Shown: piece after piece, positions 16,927-26,205 of the stretch
How positions within the stretch are numbered: position 1 is the first letter of the stretch
Layout of the letters: each line of letters begins with the position of its first letter
NCBI GenBank assembly: GCA_035533275.1
Contig: DATLUD010000045.1
Location: 5,315 to 69,314, forward strand
Origin: SCRA01 sp035533275
Lineage (GTDB): Bacteria > Vulcanimicrobiota > Vulcanimicrobiia > Vulcanimicrobiales > SCRA01
DNA: 64,000 nucleotides
Reading direction: 5' to 3'
Position numbers and translations under genes: made by a program
Notes under the pieces: generated by a model
Told to the model about the DNA's origin: nothing
Databases searched by the model: none
What the model saw: the letters and a program-made list of their open reading frames with translations, nothing else

Positions 16927-18176
16927 CGGTAATCGTTGTCGGCGTCCAGTGGGGAGACGAGGGCAAGGGCCGCATCGTGGACGTCCTGGCTAACGACGCC
17001 GACGCCATCGCGCGCTTCGGCGGCGGGAACAACGCCGGGCACACGCTGGTGGTCGAGGGGCGTAAGGTTGTCTTGCGCTCGGTGCCCAGCGGCGTCTTCC
17101 ACGCGCCCAAACCGCTCATCGTGGGGGCCGGCGTGGTGATCGACTTGGCCGGCTTCGTGCAGGAACTCGACGAGCTGGCGGCCATCGGCGTCGACGTCTC
17201 GCGGGTCAAGCTCGACGAGCGCGCGCATCTGACGCTCCCGTATCACATCGCGCTCGACCGTCTCGGCGAACAGGATCGCGGAGCGGCGGCGATCGGGACC
17301 ACGGGGCGGGGCATCGGTCCCACCTACGTCGACCGCGTGGCGCGCACCGGCGTGCGTGCGGGGGACCTCCGTCATCCGGAGCGTCTGGCCGAGCGCGTGC
17401 GCGCGGCGCTGGCGCTGCACGCCGCGCGCCTGGACGCCGCCGGGGCCCACCTCGAGGCAGAGGCGGTGGTCGACGGGCTCCATGCGCTCGCGCCCCGCGT
17501 CCTGCCGCACCTGGTGGACGGCGTCGCGTTGGCGCACGAGATCTTGGAGCGTGGCGGGGAGATCCTCTGCGAGGGAGCGCAGGGCACGATGCTGGACATC
17601 GGCTTCGGCACCTATCCGTACGTCACGTCCTCGCACACCATCGCCGGCGGCGCGTGCGTAGGGCTGGGGATCGGGCCCACGCAGGTGCGCGAGGTGATCG
17701 GCGTGACCAAGGCTTACTGCACCCGCGTCGGAGCCGGTCCCTTTCCCTCCGAGCTCCACGACGCCGTGGGCGAGATGATCCGGGAGCGGGGCAACGAGTA
17801 CGGCACGAACACGGGCCGGCCCAGGCGCTGCGGGTGGTTCGATGCCGTTGCCGCGCGCTACGCGTGCCGTCTCAACGGCGTGGGGCGCCTGGTGGTCACC
17901 AAGCTCGACGTGCTCACGGGGCTCGAGCGCGTGGGCATCGTCACGTCGTACGCGCGCGACGGCCAGAGCGTCGGCGTCGACCAGTTGGGAGAAGAGGGCG
18001 TGAAGACCGAGGTGGCGTGGTTTCCCGGCTGGAGCGAGGACGTGAGTGGGGCGAGACGGTTGGAGGACCTTCCGCCGGCCGCCCGCGCCTACGTTCAAGC
18101 TTTGGAGCAAGCCGCCGATACCCCGGTTGGCTGGGTTTCCGTCGGAGCGGAGAGATCGGCGCTGATTACCGTGTAG
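16917..18176 (+). CDS. purA: Adenylosuccinate synthetase
   Basis: This 419-residue enzyme joins IMP and aspartate using GTP, the first committed step of AMP synthesis. The P-loop GVQWGDEGKGRIVD is at the N-terminus, followed by the switch segment GGNNAGHT and the IMP-site segments GTTGRGIGPTYVDR and EGAQGTMLDIGFGTYPYVTSS. The guanine-specificity segment TKLDVLTG is also present. The length is normal. It starts at a GTG inside a G-rich motif shared with fliG. The end of the gene contains a sigma-28-like promoter sequence pointing at fliF. Confidence 0.96.
   Translation: MSGAVIVVGVQWGDEGKGRIVDVLANDADAIARFGGGNNAGHTLVVEGRKVVLRSVPSGVFHAPKPLIVGAGVVIDLAGFVQELDELAAIGVDVSRVKLDERAHLTLPYHIALDRLGEQDRGAAAIGTTGRGIGPTYVDRVARTGVRAGDLRHPERLAERVRAALALHAARLDAAGAHLEAEAVVDGLHALAPRVLPHLVDGVALAHEILERGGEILCEGAQGTMLDIGFGTYPYVTSSHTIAGGACVGLGIGPTQVREVIGVTKAYCTRVGAGPFPSELHDAVGEMIRERGNEYGTNTGRPRRCGWFDAVAARYACRLNGVGRLVVTKLDVLTGLERVGIVTSYARDGQSVGVDQLGEEGVKTEVAWFPGWSEDVSGARRLEDLPPAARAYVQALEQAADTPVGWVSVGAERSALITV
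18095..18121 (+). promoter_or_regulatory. Candidate sigma-28 promoter inside the purA 3' end
   Basis: TCAA at 18095-18098, 15 bases, then GCCGATAC at 18114-18121. This matches TAAA-N15-GCCGATAA at 10 of 12 positions with correct spacing. It would start a transcript about 300 bases before fliF. Confidence 0.4.
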
Positions 18177-18285
18177 CGTCGCGCCGAGGGCCGCGCGGCG
18201 GCCGTGTCCAGCCCCCGGCAGGGATCTGCCGGGTCCGTCGCCCAGGCGTCGGGGGCGGGGCCGGGTGCGCGCACCTGGTCTCCAT

Positions 18286-18313
18286 TAAATAAAGGCGACC
18301 CTTTGGGCGATGA
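18286..18313 (+). promoter_or_regulatory. Second candidate sigma-28 promoter upstream of fliF
   Basis: TAAA at 18286-18289, 16 bases, then GGCGATGA at 18306-18313, which matches the -10 consensus at six of eight positions. The spacing is one base longer than ideal. It lies about 110 bases before the fliF ATG in an A/T-rich patch of a GC-rich spacer. Confidence 0.4.
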
Positions 18314-18326
18314 ATAGAGAGATGAT

Positions 18327-18350
18327 ACGGCAACCATGGATGGGTGCCGT
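18327..18350 (+). other. Hairpin in the fliF leader
   Basis: ACGGCAACC and GGGTGCCGT pair at eight of nine positions around loop ATGGAT. The rest of the 248-base purA-fliF spacer (18177-18424) has no gene I can support. Confidence 0.35.
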
Positions 18351-18424
18351 TACTCGGCCAGGGTTGGCGAGCTTTTCGACTCCACTCATGCGCGGGGCGG
18401 CGTCGATTATGAGTAGGTGAGCCA

Positions 18425-20080
18425 ATGGATCGCCTCTCCACGACCTGGAGAGACTGGTTAGGCCGGGCCCAAGGGATGTGGGCCGAGCAGCCGCGGAACG
18501 CGCGGATGCTCATCGGCGCGGGCGGGATCGTGATCGTTGCGACGGTCGCGCTGTTGGCTTGGCTGTACAGCCCGGCCCACCGACCTTACGGCGTGCTCTT
18601 CGCGAACCTCTCCGCGCAAGATGCCGCCTCCGTCATTCAAAAATTGAACGACGACAAGGTACCCTACCAGCTCGCCGACGGCGGCGCCACCGTACGCGTG
18701 CCGATGGATCAGCTGTACGCCGAGCGCGTGAAGCTCGCGGGCGAAGGCGCCGTCAAGGGCGGCGGCGCGGGCTGGGAGCTCTTCGACAAGACCAACCTCG
18801 GCATGACCACGTTCCAGGAGCGGATCATGAAGCTCCGCGCCACCGAGGGCGAGCTGCAGAGGACGATCCAAGGCCTGACCCCCGTGCAGTCGGCGCGCGT
18901 CAACATCGCCCAGCCGGAGGCACAACTCTATACGGCCACGCAGCAGCCGGTCACCGCCTCGATCGCGGTCACGACCAAGCCGGGCATGACCCTGTTGCCC
19001 TCCGAGGTCCGCGGCATCACGCTGCTGGTGGCGGGGGCGGTTCCCGGCTTGAAGCCCGACAACGTGACCATCGTCGATCAGGACGGCAACGTTCTGCTGC
19101 CGGACAAGACCGCGGAGAGCGGGGGCAACGACGCCATCAACCTGACCGCTGAGCAGCTGGTGGCCAAGCAACGCTACGAGATGGCGATCCAGCAGAGCGT
19201 GCAATCGATGCTCGATCAGACGCTGGGGCCGCTCCACGCCGTCGCGCGGGTCAACGCGAATCTGGACTTCGACGCCAACTCCTCGGAGACCAAGCAGTAC
19301 GCCCCGCAGGGAGTGGTCCGCTCGGAGCAGGTGAGCCGCGAGCGGTACACGGGCGCGCCCGGCGCTCGCCCGGCCGCCGGCGTTCCCGGCACGACGTCGA
19401 ACATTCCCACATATCAGGGCGTGGTGCAGACGGCGACGGGCAACTACTCCAAGTCACAGGCGACTCGGAACTACGAGGTCACGGAATCGACGACCAAGCA
19501 CATCGACGCTCCCGGCAAGGTCACGAAGCTCTCCGTCGCCGTGCTTGTCAACGTGCCGCCCGTCGTGGCGCCGGCGCCGGGAAGCAACGCCGCCTCCTCC
19601 GCCTACGCGCTGACGCCGGCGGACGTGACGAAGATCCGCAACGCCGTCTCCGCGGCGGCGGGCATCGATCCGGCCCGCGGCGACACCGTGACGGTGGAGG
19701 CCATCCCGTTCAACCCGAGTGTCTTCAATCAGACGTTGGCCCTCTCTTCGGGGACGCTGCCCTTGGGGTTGCCGCGCTGGGCGCTCGCCGCAGTGGTCAT
19801 CTTGCTGCTGATCGGCGGCGGCGCGCTGGCCTACCGCCTGATGCGCAGGCGCAGCTTCGAGGCGCTCGGTCCGGATCTGCCGACCTTCGACGCCACGCTG
19901 GCCGAGGAGCTGCCGCCGTTCGAAGAGCATCCGATGCTCGAGCAGGCCCCGGGGCTGGCCGCTCCGATTCGCAGCGCGGCCGATCTGACGCGCGAGCAGA
20001 TGATCGAGTACGTGACGACGGTAGCTCAAGAGAACCCGGATTCCGTCGCCAAGTTGATCAAGCTGTGGCTGGCGGAATGA
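18425..20080 (+). CDS. fliF: FliF: flagellar MS-ring protein
   Basis: This 551-residue membrane protein forms the MS ring on which the flagellum is built. It has two membrane segments (about residues 28-47 and 452-472) enclosing the periplasmic ring-building domains, including YGVLFANLSAQDAASVIQKL and the SARVNIAQPE segment. The C-terminal tail (REQMIEYVTTVAQENPDSVAKLIKLWLAE) is the FliG-binding segment. The ATG at 18425 has AGGTGA five bases upstream. It starts the main basal-body gene series. The usual upstream genes flgB, flgC and fliE are missing here; purA takes their place. Confidence 0.97.
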   Translation: MDRLSTTWRDWLGRAQGMWAEQPRNARMLIGAGGIVIVATVALLAWLYSPAHRPYGVLFANLSAQDAASVIQKLNDDKVPYQLADGGATVRVPMDQLYAERVKLAGEGAVKGGGAGWELFDKTNLGMTTFQERIMKLRATEGELQRTIQGLTPVQSARVNIAQPEAQLYTATQQPVTASIAVTTKPGMTLLPSEVRGITLLVAGAVPGLKPDNVTIVDQDGNVLLPDKTAESGGNDAINLTAEQLVAKQRYEMAIQQSVQSMLDQTLGPLHAVARVNANLDFDANSSETKQYAPQGVVRSEQVSRERYTGAPGARPAAGVPGTTSNIPTYQGVVQTATGNYSKSQATRNYEVTESTTKHIDAPGKVTKLSVAVLVNVPPVVAPAPGSNAASSAYALTPADVTKIRNAVSAAAGIDPARGDTVTVEAIPFNPSVFNQTLALSSGTLPLGLPRWALAAVVILLLIGGGALAYRLMRRRSFEALGPDLPTFDATLAEELPPFEEHPMLEQAPGLAAPIRSAADLTREQMIEYVTTVAQENPDSVAKLIKLWLAE

Positions 20081-20167
20081 CGAACCCCCAAGCAGGCGCG
20101 TTGTGCGAGACGCGGTGCCCCGCATGGGGCGCCGCGCTCCCGGAGGCACAGATGAACAGGCAGGACT

Positions 20168-20200
20168 CCCGCGAATGGAGCGGAGCGGAATGAGTGGGGG
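20168..20200 (+). repeat. G-rich start-site motif, copy 2 (fliG)
   Basis: CCCGCGAATGGAGC then GGAGCGGAATGAGTGGGG, aligned with the purA copy at about 27 of 33 positions. It covers the fliG ATG. Confidence 0.5.
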
Positions 20201-21299
20201 CATCGGCGATTCCCCGATCATCAATCTCGGCGGCGCGATGATGCCGAGCCAGCCCTTGATGGGCGCGGCGTTGGCCAACGAGACGCATCAGAGCATCCTC
20301 GCGGAGATGACCGGTCCGCAGAAGGCCGCGATCCTCCTGATCAGCCTCGGCCTCGAGCTCGCCGCCACGATCTTCAAGTTCCTGCGTCAGGACGAGGTCG
20401 AGCGGGTGGTCGTGGAGATCGCCAAGATCACCACAGTCCCGCTGGAGAAGCGCGACGCGGTCATCTCCGAGGCGTATCAGCGCGCGGTCGCCCTCAAGTA
20501 CATCAACGAGGGCGGCATCGAGTATGCCAAGGAGATCCTGGAGCGCAGCTTCGGCGCGGGCCAAGCCGATGACATGACCAGCCGCCTCTTCGCGGCGCTC
20601 AAGCACGGCAATCCGCTCGAGCTGGTGAAGAACACGGAGCCGGCGCAGTTGCTCCAGTTCATCCAAGACGAGCACCCGCAGACGATCGCGCTGATCCTCG
20701 TCTACATGAGCGCCGATCAGGCGGGGCAGGTGCTCTCGGCTCTCACGCCCGAGCTGCAGGCTGACGTGGCGATGCGCATCGCCATCCTCCAGAAGACCGC
20801 GCCGGAAGTCCTCGAACAGCTCGACGAGCTGCTCGGCAGGCGCCTCCTGGTCAGCGGGGCCGACTTCGCCAAGGCCGGCGGCGTGCAGTCGCTGGCCCAG
20901 GTGATGAACTTCGTCGACCGCGAGACGGAGAAGAACATCCTCGAAGGCCTCTCGCAGCGCGATCCCGAGATCGCCAACGAGGTCAAGAATCTGCTCTTCG
21001 TGTTCGAGGACATCGTCAACATGGACGACCGCTCGATCCAGCGCATGCTCCGCGAGGTGGACGGCAAGGATCTGGCGCTGGCCCTCAAAACGGCCAACGA
21101 CGACTTGCTCAACAAGGTGTTCAAGAACATGTCCCAGCGCGCGGCGCAGACGCTCAAGGAGGACATCGAGGTGCTGGGCCCCGTTCGCGTGCGCGACGTG
21201 GGACGCGCCCAGCAGACGATCGTCGACGTCATCCGCACGCTGGAGGAGAACGGTCAGATCGTGATCGCGCGCGGCGCGAGGGACGAGCGGTTCGTCTAG
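20190..21299 (+). CDS. fliG: FliG: flagellar motor switch protein
   Basis: This 369-residue protein of the C ring couples stator torque to rotation and to switching by FliM. The N-terminal FliF-binding domain begins with LTGPQKAAILL-like sequence (MTGPQKAAILLISLG). The middle domain has the EHPQTIALIL motif, and the C-terminal domain has the charged torque helix region (NLLFVFEDIVNMDDRSIQRMLREVD). I chose ATG 20190, preceded by GGAGCGGA. ATG 20175 would add five residues. The N-terminal extension before MTGPQ is about 38 residues, longer than usual. Confidence 0.95.
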   Translation: MSGGIGDSPIINLGGAMMPSQPLMGAALANETHQSILAEMTGPQKAAILLISLGLELAATIFKFLRQDEVERVVVEIAKITTVPLEKRDAVISEAYQRAVALKYINEGGIEYAKEILERSFGAGQADDMTSRLFAALKHGNPLELVKNTEPAQLLQFIQDEHPQTIALILVYMSADQAGQVLSALTPELQADVAMRIAILQKTAPEVLEQLDELLGRRLLVSGADFAKAGGVQSLAQVMNFVDRETEKNILEGLSQRDPEIANEVKNLLFVFEDIVNMDDRSIQRMLREVDGKDLALALKTANDDLLNKVFKNMSQRAAQTLKEDIEVLGPVRVRDVGRAQQTIVDVIRTLEENGQIVIARGARDERFV

Positions 21300-21317
21300 G
21301 AACGGATGTAGAGCACG

Positions 21318-22169
21318 ATGCGTCGGGTCGTCAAGGGAGCGCAGATCGCCAGCGAGCGCTACCGGATCGGGGCTCCGCCGGAGCCGCCGCCGCATGCCCT
21401 CGAGGGCGTCGCCGCGCTGGACGGGCGAGAGGCCCTTGCCGCGCCGGAACTCGGCGAGCGGCTTACCCCGCGGGAGGTCCAGGCCCAGCTCGATGCCTCG
21501 CGCGAGGAGGCGCTGCGCCTGGTCGAAGGCGCGCACGCGCAGGCACTGGGCGTCGTGGATGAGGCGGAGCGGCGCGCGCGGCAGCTCATCGACGAGGCGA
21601 CGGCGGCCTTGGACTCGGTTCGCCAGGAGGCGCGCGGCGCCGGCCACGAGGCCGGCTACGCCGCGGGCCTCGAAGCCGCCGAGGCGGAGATGCACGGCTC
21701 GCTGCTGTCGTTGCGCGGCCTGGTCGATGCGGCGCGCGCGGAGCGGCTGGCCGTGATCGAGGCGGCGGAGTCGGAGATCGTGCGGCTGGCGTTGGCCGTG
21801 GCCACGCGCGTCGTGCACCGCCAGATCGAGCTCGATCCCCGCGTGGTGCTCGACGTCGCCCGCGCCGCCATCGCGCGTCTGGCCGACAAGGAGACGATGG
21901 TCGTGCGCGTCAACCCCGGCGACCTGGAGACGATCCGTCAGGGGCGCGAGGATCTCTTTCCGGGCGACGCGCGCCAGGTTCGGTTCGTGGGCGATCTGCG
22001 CGTCGACCGCGGCGGCGTCGTGATCGACACCGAGGCCGGCAGCGTCGATGCGAAGATCGAGAACCAGCTCCAGGAGGCCCGCAAGCTCCTCCGCCTCGAC
22101 GAGGAGGAGGTCACGCTCGACCGCCAGGTGAGTCCGGGCGGCGTGGTGGGGCATGCCGAAGCCAGCTGA
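21318..22169 (+). CDS. fliH: FliH: regulator of the export ATPase
   Basis: This 283-residue protein binds FliI and FliN and tethers the export ATPase. The N-terminal half is a long charged, Ala/Glu-rich coiled coil (about residues 55-130). It includes a GYAAGLEAAEAEM stretch matching the GxxxG-type repeat region of FliH. The C-terminal domain (IVRLALAVATRVVHRQIELDPRVVLDVARAAI, then VRVNPGDLETI) resembles V-ATPase peripheral-stalk subunit E. Its 3' end overlaps fliI by 17 bases. Confidence 0.92.
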   Translation: MRRVVKGAQIASERYRIGAPPEPPPHALEGVAALDGREALAAPELGERLTPREVQAQLDASREEALRLVEGAHAQALGVVDEAERRARQLIDEATAALDSVRQEARGAGHEAGYAAGLEAAEAEMHGSLLSLRGLVDAARAERLAVIEAAESEIVRLALAVATRVVHRQIELDPRVVLDVARAAIARLADKETMVVRVNPGDLETIRQGREDLFPGDARQVRFVGDLRVDRGGVVIDTEAGSVDAKIENQLQEARKLLRLDEEEVTLDRQVSPGGVVGHAEAS

Positions 22170-23496
22170 GATCGAACCCGTCGCCCTTCCGCGCTTCTCG
22201 GCGGAGCGCCACATCGCGCAGCTGCGCGCGGCCGACCTGGTGCGCACGAACGGGCGCGTCCGCCAGGTGATCGGCGTGGTAATCGAGAGCCTGGGGCCGC
22301 AGATGGCGGTAGGCGAGATCTGCCGCATCACCTACCGCCGCAACGCCCCGCCCGTGATGGCCGAGGTGGTCGGCTTCCGCGACAACAAGGTGCTGATCAT
22401 GCCGCTGGGTGAGCTGGCGGGCATCGGCGCCGGCTCGGAGGTGATAGCTGAAGGGCGTCCGCTGGAGGTGGCGCTCTCCGATGCGCTGCTGGGCCGCGTG
22501 CTCGACGGTCTGGGGCGCGTGATGGACGGCGGTCCCACGATCGCGGCGGCGGAACGCCGGCCCATCGGTGCCGCGCCGCCCAACCCGCTCGACCGCCCGC
22601 GGATCGACCAGCCGCTCTCCGTGGGGATCCGCGCGATCGACGGCTTGCTGACCTGCGGCAAGGGGCAGCGCGTGGGCGTCTTCGCCGGCAGCGGCGTCGG
22701 CAAGTCGACGGTGCTCGGCATGATCGCCCGCAACACGAGCGCCGACGTCAACGTCATCGCCCTGGTGGGCGAGCGCGGCAAGGAGGTACGTGACTTCATC
22801 GAGCGCGACCTCGGTCGGGAGGGCCTCGCCCGCAGCGTCGTCGTGGTGGCCACGAGCGACCAGCCGGCGCTCGTGCGGATCAAGGCGGCGTTCGTGGCGA
22901 CCACGATCGCGGAGTACTTCCGCGACCGTGGGCTCGACGTCACCCTGATGATGGACAGCGTGACGCGCTTCGCCATGGCGCAACGTGAGGTGGGCCTGGC
23001 GATCGGCGAGCCCACCACCACCAAAGGCTACACGCCCAGCGTTTTCGCGCTGCTGCCGCGGCTGCTCGAGCGCGCCGGTACCTCACCGCGCGGGACGATC
23101 ACCGGCATCTACGCCGTCCTGGTGGACGGCGACGATCTCAACGAGCCGGTGGCGGACGCGGTGCGGTCGATCCTCGACGGCCACATCGTCCTCTCGCGCG
23201 CGCTGGCCACGGCCAACCATTATCCCGCGATCGACATCCTCGGCTCCGTCAGCCGCGTGATGCCCGACGTCACCGACGAGGTGCACCAGCGCAGCGCGGG
23301 CGCGGTGCGCGATCTGCTCGCCACCTATCGCGAGGCGGAGGATCTCATCAACATCGGGGCCTACGTTCCGGGGAGCAACGCCAAGGTGGATCTGGCGATT
23401 TCCAAGATTGAGAGCATCCGGCACTTCCTGCGTCAGGACACGTATGAGGCTTCGCAGCTCTCCGACGCCGTGGCGGGCGTGGTGGCGATCTCATGA
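22153..23496 (+). CDS. fliI: FliI: flagellar export ATPase
   Basis: This 447-residue F1-beta-like ATPase energises and orders flagellar protein export. The Walker A motif is GSGVGKS at residues 179-185. The Walker B region LDVTLMMDSVTRFAMAQREVGLAIGEP and the segment RGTITGIYAVLVDGDDLNEPVADAVRSILDGH are standard for FliI/SctN ATPases. It overlaps fliH upstream and fliJ downstream (ATGA). Confidence 0.97.
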   Translation: MPKPAEIEPVALPRFSAERHIAQLRAADLVRTNGRVRQVIGVVIESLGPQMAVGEICRITYRRNAPPVMAEVVGFRDNKVLIMPLGELAGIGAGSEVIAEGRPLEVALSDALLGRVLDGLGRVMDGGPTIAAAERRPIGAAPPNPLDRPRIDQPLSVGIRAIDGLLTCGKGQRVGVFAGSGVGKSTVLGMIARNTSADVNVIALVGERGKEVRDFIERDLGREGLARSVVVVATSDQPALVRIKAAFVATTIAEYFRDRGLDVTLMMDSVTRFAMAQREVGLAIGEPTTTKGYTPSVFALLPRLLERAGTSPRGTITGIYAVLVDGDDLNEPVADAVRSILDGHIVLSRALATANHYPAIDILGSVSRVMPDVTDEVHQRSAGAVRDLLATYREAEDLINIGAYVPGSNAKVDLAISKIESIRHFLRQDTYEASQLSDAVAGVVAIS

Positions 23497-23948
23497 GACG
23501 CTTCACGTTCACGCTCCAACCGGTGCTCGAGCTGCGGGAGCGGCGCGAGCGCGAGCGGATGCAGCGGCTCGCCGCGGCGCAGAGGCTCCTGCAGGACGCC
23601 GAGGCGCGCCTGCAGGGGCTCGAGGCGGCGCGCGACGACGACGTGCGGACGGTCCGCGGGCGTCACGCCGAGCTCGAGTTGGAGGAGCTGCACGCCTACT
23701 ACGCCCACTTGGAGCACGTGGCGGCAGAGATCGCGCTCCAGCGCGAGCGCGTTGCGGCCTGCCGCGGCCAGGTGGATGCGTCGCGCGCCGAGCTGGTGGC
23801 CGCGAGCACCGAGAAGAAGGTGGTCGAGCGGCTGCGCGAGCGCCGCTGGCAGACGTTCCAGTCCGAGGAGCGCCTGGTGGAGCAACGCCAGGTCGACGAC
23901 ACGAACGCCCGCATCGAGTCGCGCGGGCGGGAGAGAGGCAACCCGTGA
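23493..23948 (+). CDS. fliJ: FliJ: flagellar export protein
   Basis: This 151-residue protein is almost entirely charged coiled coil. The N-terminus FTFTLQPVLELRERRERER is the usual FliJ start and the C-terminus (RRWQTFQSEERLVEQRQVDD) also fits. FliJ is the stalk of the FliI ring and helps shuttle export chaperones. The ATG overlaps the fliI stop and its own stop overlaps the GTG of the next gene. Confidence 0.9.
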   Translation: MRRFTFTLQPVLELRERRERERMQRLAAAQRLLQDAEARLQGLEAARDDDVRTVRGRHAELELEELHAYYAHLEHVAAEIALQRERVAACRGQVDASRAELVAASTEKKVVERLRERRWQTFQSEERLVEQRQVDDTNARIESRGRERGNP

Positions 23949-24577
23949 TCGTCACGCGCAAACGTAAGCCGCGCCGCCAGTACTGGCGCGTCGTCGTCCC
24001 GTTGACCGTGATCGCCGTCCTGGCGGCGGCCTTCGCCTGGCCTCCGAGCCGAGCGCGTCTCCATGCGCTGCCGCCCGTGGGTTCCGCCATGGACGCCGTC
24101 GGGGCGACCTTCGACGCGGGCGCGCTCCGGAGCGCGGTCCACCAGCGCGACCGGCGCATCGCCGACTTGCAGCGGCAAATCAACGGCCTCCACGGCGAGA
24201 TCCAGGCGCGCGACAAGCAGATCTCCGCGCTGACCACGCAGACCAATCAGCTTGGCCAACGGTTGGCCGAGGCGCCGCAATCGCCGCCGGGCGGAGCGGG
24301 GGCTCCTGTCCCTGGACCGTCGGCGAGCCCGCGCACCGATCCGCAGGTCCAGCGCACGGCGCAGATCTGGAACGAGATGGACCCGCAGGCCGCGGCGAAG
24401 ATCGCCGAGCGCCTCCCCGACGCGTTCGTGGCCCAAGTCTTCGCCAAGATGGAGGCCGGCCAGGTGGGGGAGATCCTCGGGGCCATGCCTGCCAAGCTCG
24501 CGGCGCGCCTCACGGCGACCCGCTTGGCCTCCAACACCGGCGTTGCCCCCGCCAAGACCCGGGCGGCGCTCCGGTAA
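23945..24577 (+). CDS. MotE/YlxF-like membrane protein with an MgtE-N-like domain
   Basis: This 210-residue protein has a short basic N-terminus, one membrane segment (about residues 15-35), a coiled-coil region (VHQRDRRIADLQRQINGLH and following, residues 65-105) and a C-terminal helical domain. That domain (AQIWNEMDPQAAAKIAERLPDAFVAQVFAKMEAGQVGEILGAMP) resembles the MgtE intracellular N domain found in MotE/YlxF proteins. MotE is a chaperone of the stator protein MotC in some bacteria; YlxF follows fliJ and fliK-type genes in Bacillus, the same position as here. The GTG start overlaps the fliJ stop. Confidence 0.85.
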   Translation: MIVTRKRKPRRQYWRVVVPLTVIAVLAAAFAWPPSRARLHALPPVGSAMDAVGATFDAGALRSAVHQRDRRIADLQRQINGLHGEIQARDKQISALTTQTNQLGQRLAEAPQSPPGGAGAPVPGPSASPRTDPQVQRTAQIWNEMDPQAAAKIAERLPDAFVAQVFAKMEAGQVGEILGAMPAKLAARLTATRLASNTGVAPAKTRAALR

Positions 24578-24589
24578 GCCTCTAGATTT

Positions 24590-24667
24590 CGTCGTCGGCA
24601 GCCGATGACGAAAGAGAAGCGATCGCCGCGTCGGCGATCGTCTGCCTCTGCCGCGTGGCTGCGGCAG
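24590..24667 (+). other. Three consecutive hairpins before fliK
   Basis: Arms 24590-24598/24602-24610 (9 bp, one G-U), 24619-24628/24632-24641 (10 bp, one G-U, 3-base loop) and 24648-24654/24661-24667 (7 bp) fill most of the 119-base gap. The first could terminate transcription after the MotE-like gene. The third ends 17 bases before the strong fliK site GGAAAGGAGGT. Confidence 0.5.
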
Positions 24668-24696
24668 GGAGTCTCAGGCGGAAAGGAGGTGTATAG

Positions 24697-26196
24697 ATGG
24701 GTTTGCCTTCCATAGCCTCAATTGCAACCGCAGCCGCCCCGCCGCCTCCCGGCGCCGGTGGGCCAGCGGGCACGGACACCGGCGGAGTCGACTTCGCGTC
24801 GTTCTTCCGCGGCTTGTCGGGCCCGGTGAAGCCCGCCGGACGCAGCGACGGCGGATCGAGCGCACTCTCGGAATTGGAGAGTCTGCTCGGCGGCATGCTG
24901 CAGCAACCCCCTCCGGCACTCGCGATGCTCTTCGATCGCGTGCAGTCGGCGCTCGGCGCGCCCCCGTCCGCGGGGACGCACGCGAGCATCTCCTCGATCG
25001 CGGCGCGCATCGACGCCCTCCTCGGCTCGGGGAGCACGCCGGCACAGATCGAGGGCACCGTCTCGCAGGCGCTGACCCAGGCCTTCGCCGCGCTCTCGAA
25101 ATCTTCGGGAAGCTCGCTCGATCCGGCCTTCGTCTCGCGCTTGAAAGACTCGGTCGCCTCGGCACTGGCCCGCGGCGGCACGAACCCCGAAGCCACCGTC
25201 CCGGCGACGCCCGCCCAGGCGAGCGCGCCCGCGATGAACTCCACGGCAACCGGTCCACCGGGCAACGGACCTCCGGCCGAGATGGCCCAGGCCCTCGCAC
25301 AGCGGATCGCGACTGTCGCAAGCGCGATCGCGGCGGGGGCGGACACCGGAGAGACGGGGCAGCAGTTTCGAAACCTGGCGAGCACCTTGGACCCCTTGGG
25401 GAGAGGACTCCCAGCCCCGCAACCGCAGACGGACGGCTCGTTGAAGCCAACCGTCGCTTCGTCGTCTTCGTATGCCGTGACCCAATCCGCGCTGCGCCAA
25501 CCGACGCTTCCGGGCCTCGCTCAAGGCACGGGGGCACCGGTACGCATCGACCCGCAGCTCACGTCGCTGATCTCCGTCCTCGCGCTCGCGCACGGCGGAG
25601 GCGGGCGGCAGCTGCGCGGAGCGAGCGGAGCTCCATCGGGCCCGACCACGCCCACGGGGGCGCTGCTCGGGGCCGTCACCGGCGCGCAGCCGGCTACCGC
25701 CCCGTCGAATGCCGCGGCGACGACGGCCGGCGCGCCGCACAGCGCGTCCACCCTCTCGTTCGACCACTACCAGGTGATCGATCAGGTGGCGCGCGCGCTC
25801 AGCGTTCGTCCCTCGGACGGAACCACGACGCTGCGCATCCACCTGGTGCCGGAGAACCTCGGCGACGTGAGCGTGCGCCTCGTCGTTGGCCCGAGCGGGG
25901 TCAGCGCCTCGTTCACCGCCGCCACTCCGGCGGCCGGCGCGGCGCTGCAGCAAGGGGCGTCTCAACTTGGGCGCGCCTTTGCCGGTCACGGGCTCCAGCT
26001 CCAGCAGTTCTCCGTCAACGTCGGTGCCGATCCGCAGGGCGGATTCGCGTACCGGCAGCCTCAGTCGTCGTACACGCCGTTCGCGCGCCATGGCGGCGAC
26101 GGCTCGTTCGAAGACGAGGATCCCTTGGCAGCCATCCCGTCGTTCGGTCCTCCGGCGACGGCGCGGCCAGCCGGCTATCTCGACTACCTCGTGTAG
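24697..26196 (+). CDS. fliK: FliK: flagellar hook-length control protein
   Basis: This 499-residue protein measures hook length and triggers the change of export specificity. The N-terminal three quarters are Ala/Pro/Ser-rich and likely extended, as in other FliK rulers. The C-terminal domain (about residues 350-445) has the family pattern RIHLVPENLGDVSVRLVV, then SGVSASFTAATPAAGAALQQG and LQLQQFSVNVG. The ATG follows an excellent AAGGAGG ribosome site. flgD and flgE, whose product it controls, are immediately downstream. Confidence 0.93.
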   Translation: MGLPSIASIATAAAPPPPGAGGPAGTDTGGVDFASFFRGLSGPVKPAGRSDGGSSALSELESLLGGMLQQPPPALAMLFDRVQSALGAPPSAGTHASISSIAARIDALLGSGSTPAQIEGTVSQALTQAFAALSKSSGSSLDPAFVSRLKDSVASALARGGTNPEATVPATPAQASAPAMNSTATGPPGNGPPAEMAQALAQRIATVASAIAAGADTGETGQQFRNLASTLDPLGRGLPAPQPQTDGSLKPTVASSSSYAVTQSALRQPTLPGLAQGTGAPVRIDPQLTSLISVLALAHGGGGRQLRGASGAPSGPTTPTGALLGAVTGAQPATAPSNAAATTAGAPHSASTLSFDHYQVIDQVARALSVRPSDGTTTLRIHLVPENLGDVSVRLVVGPSGVSASFTAATPAAGAALQQGASQLGRAFAGHGLQLQQFSVNVGADPQGGFAYRQPQSSYTPFARHGGDGSFEDEDPLAAIPSFGPPATARPAGYLDYLV

Positions 26197-26205
26197 GAGC
26201 ATGAC

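Noticed and set aside
24605..24715. A 36-codon Arg-rich frame overlapping the fliK start
   Set aside because: It has no ribosome-binding site and lies within the hairpins; it is probably incidental.
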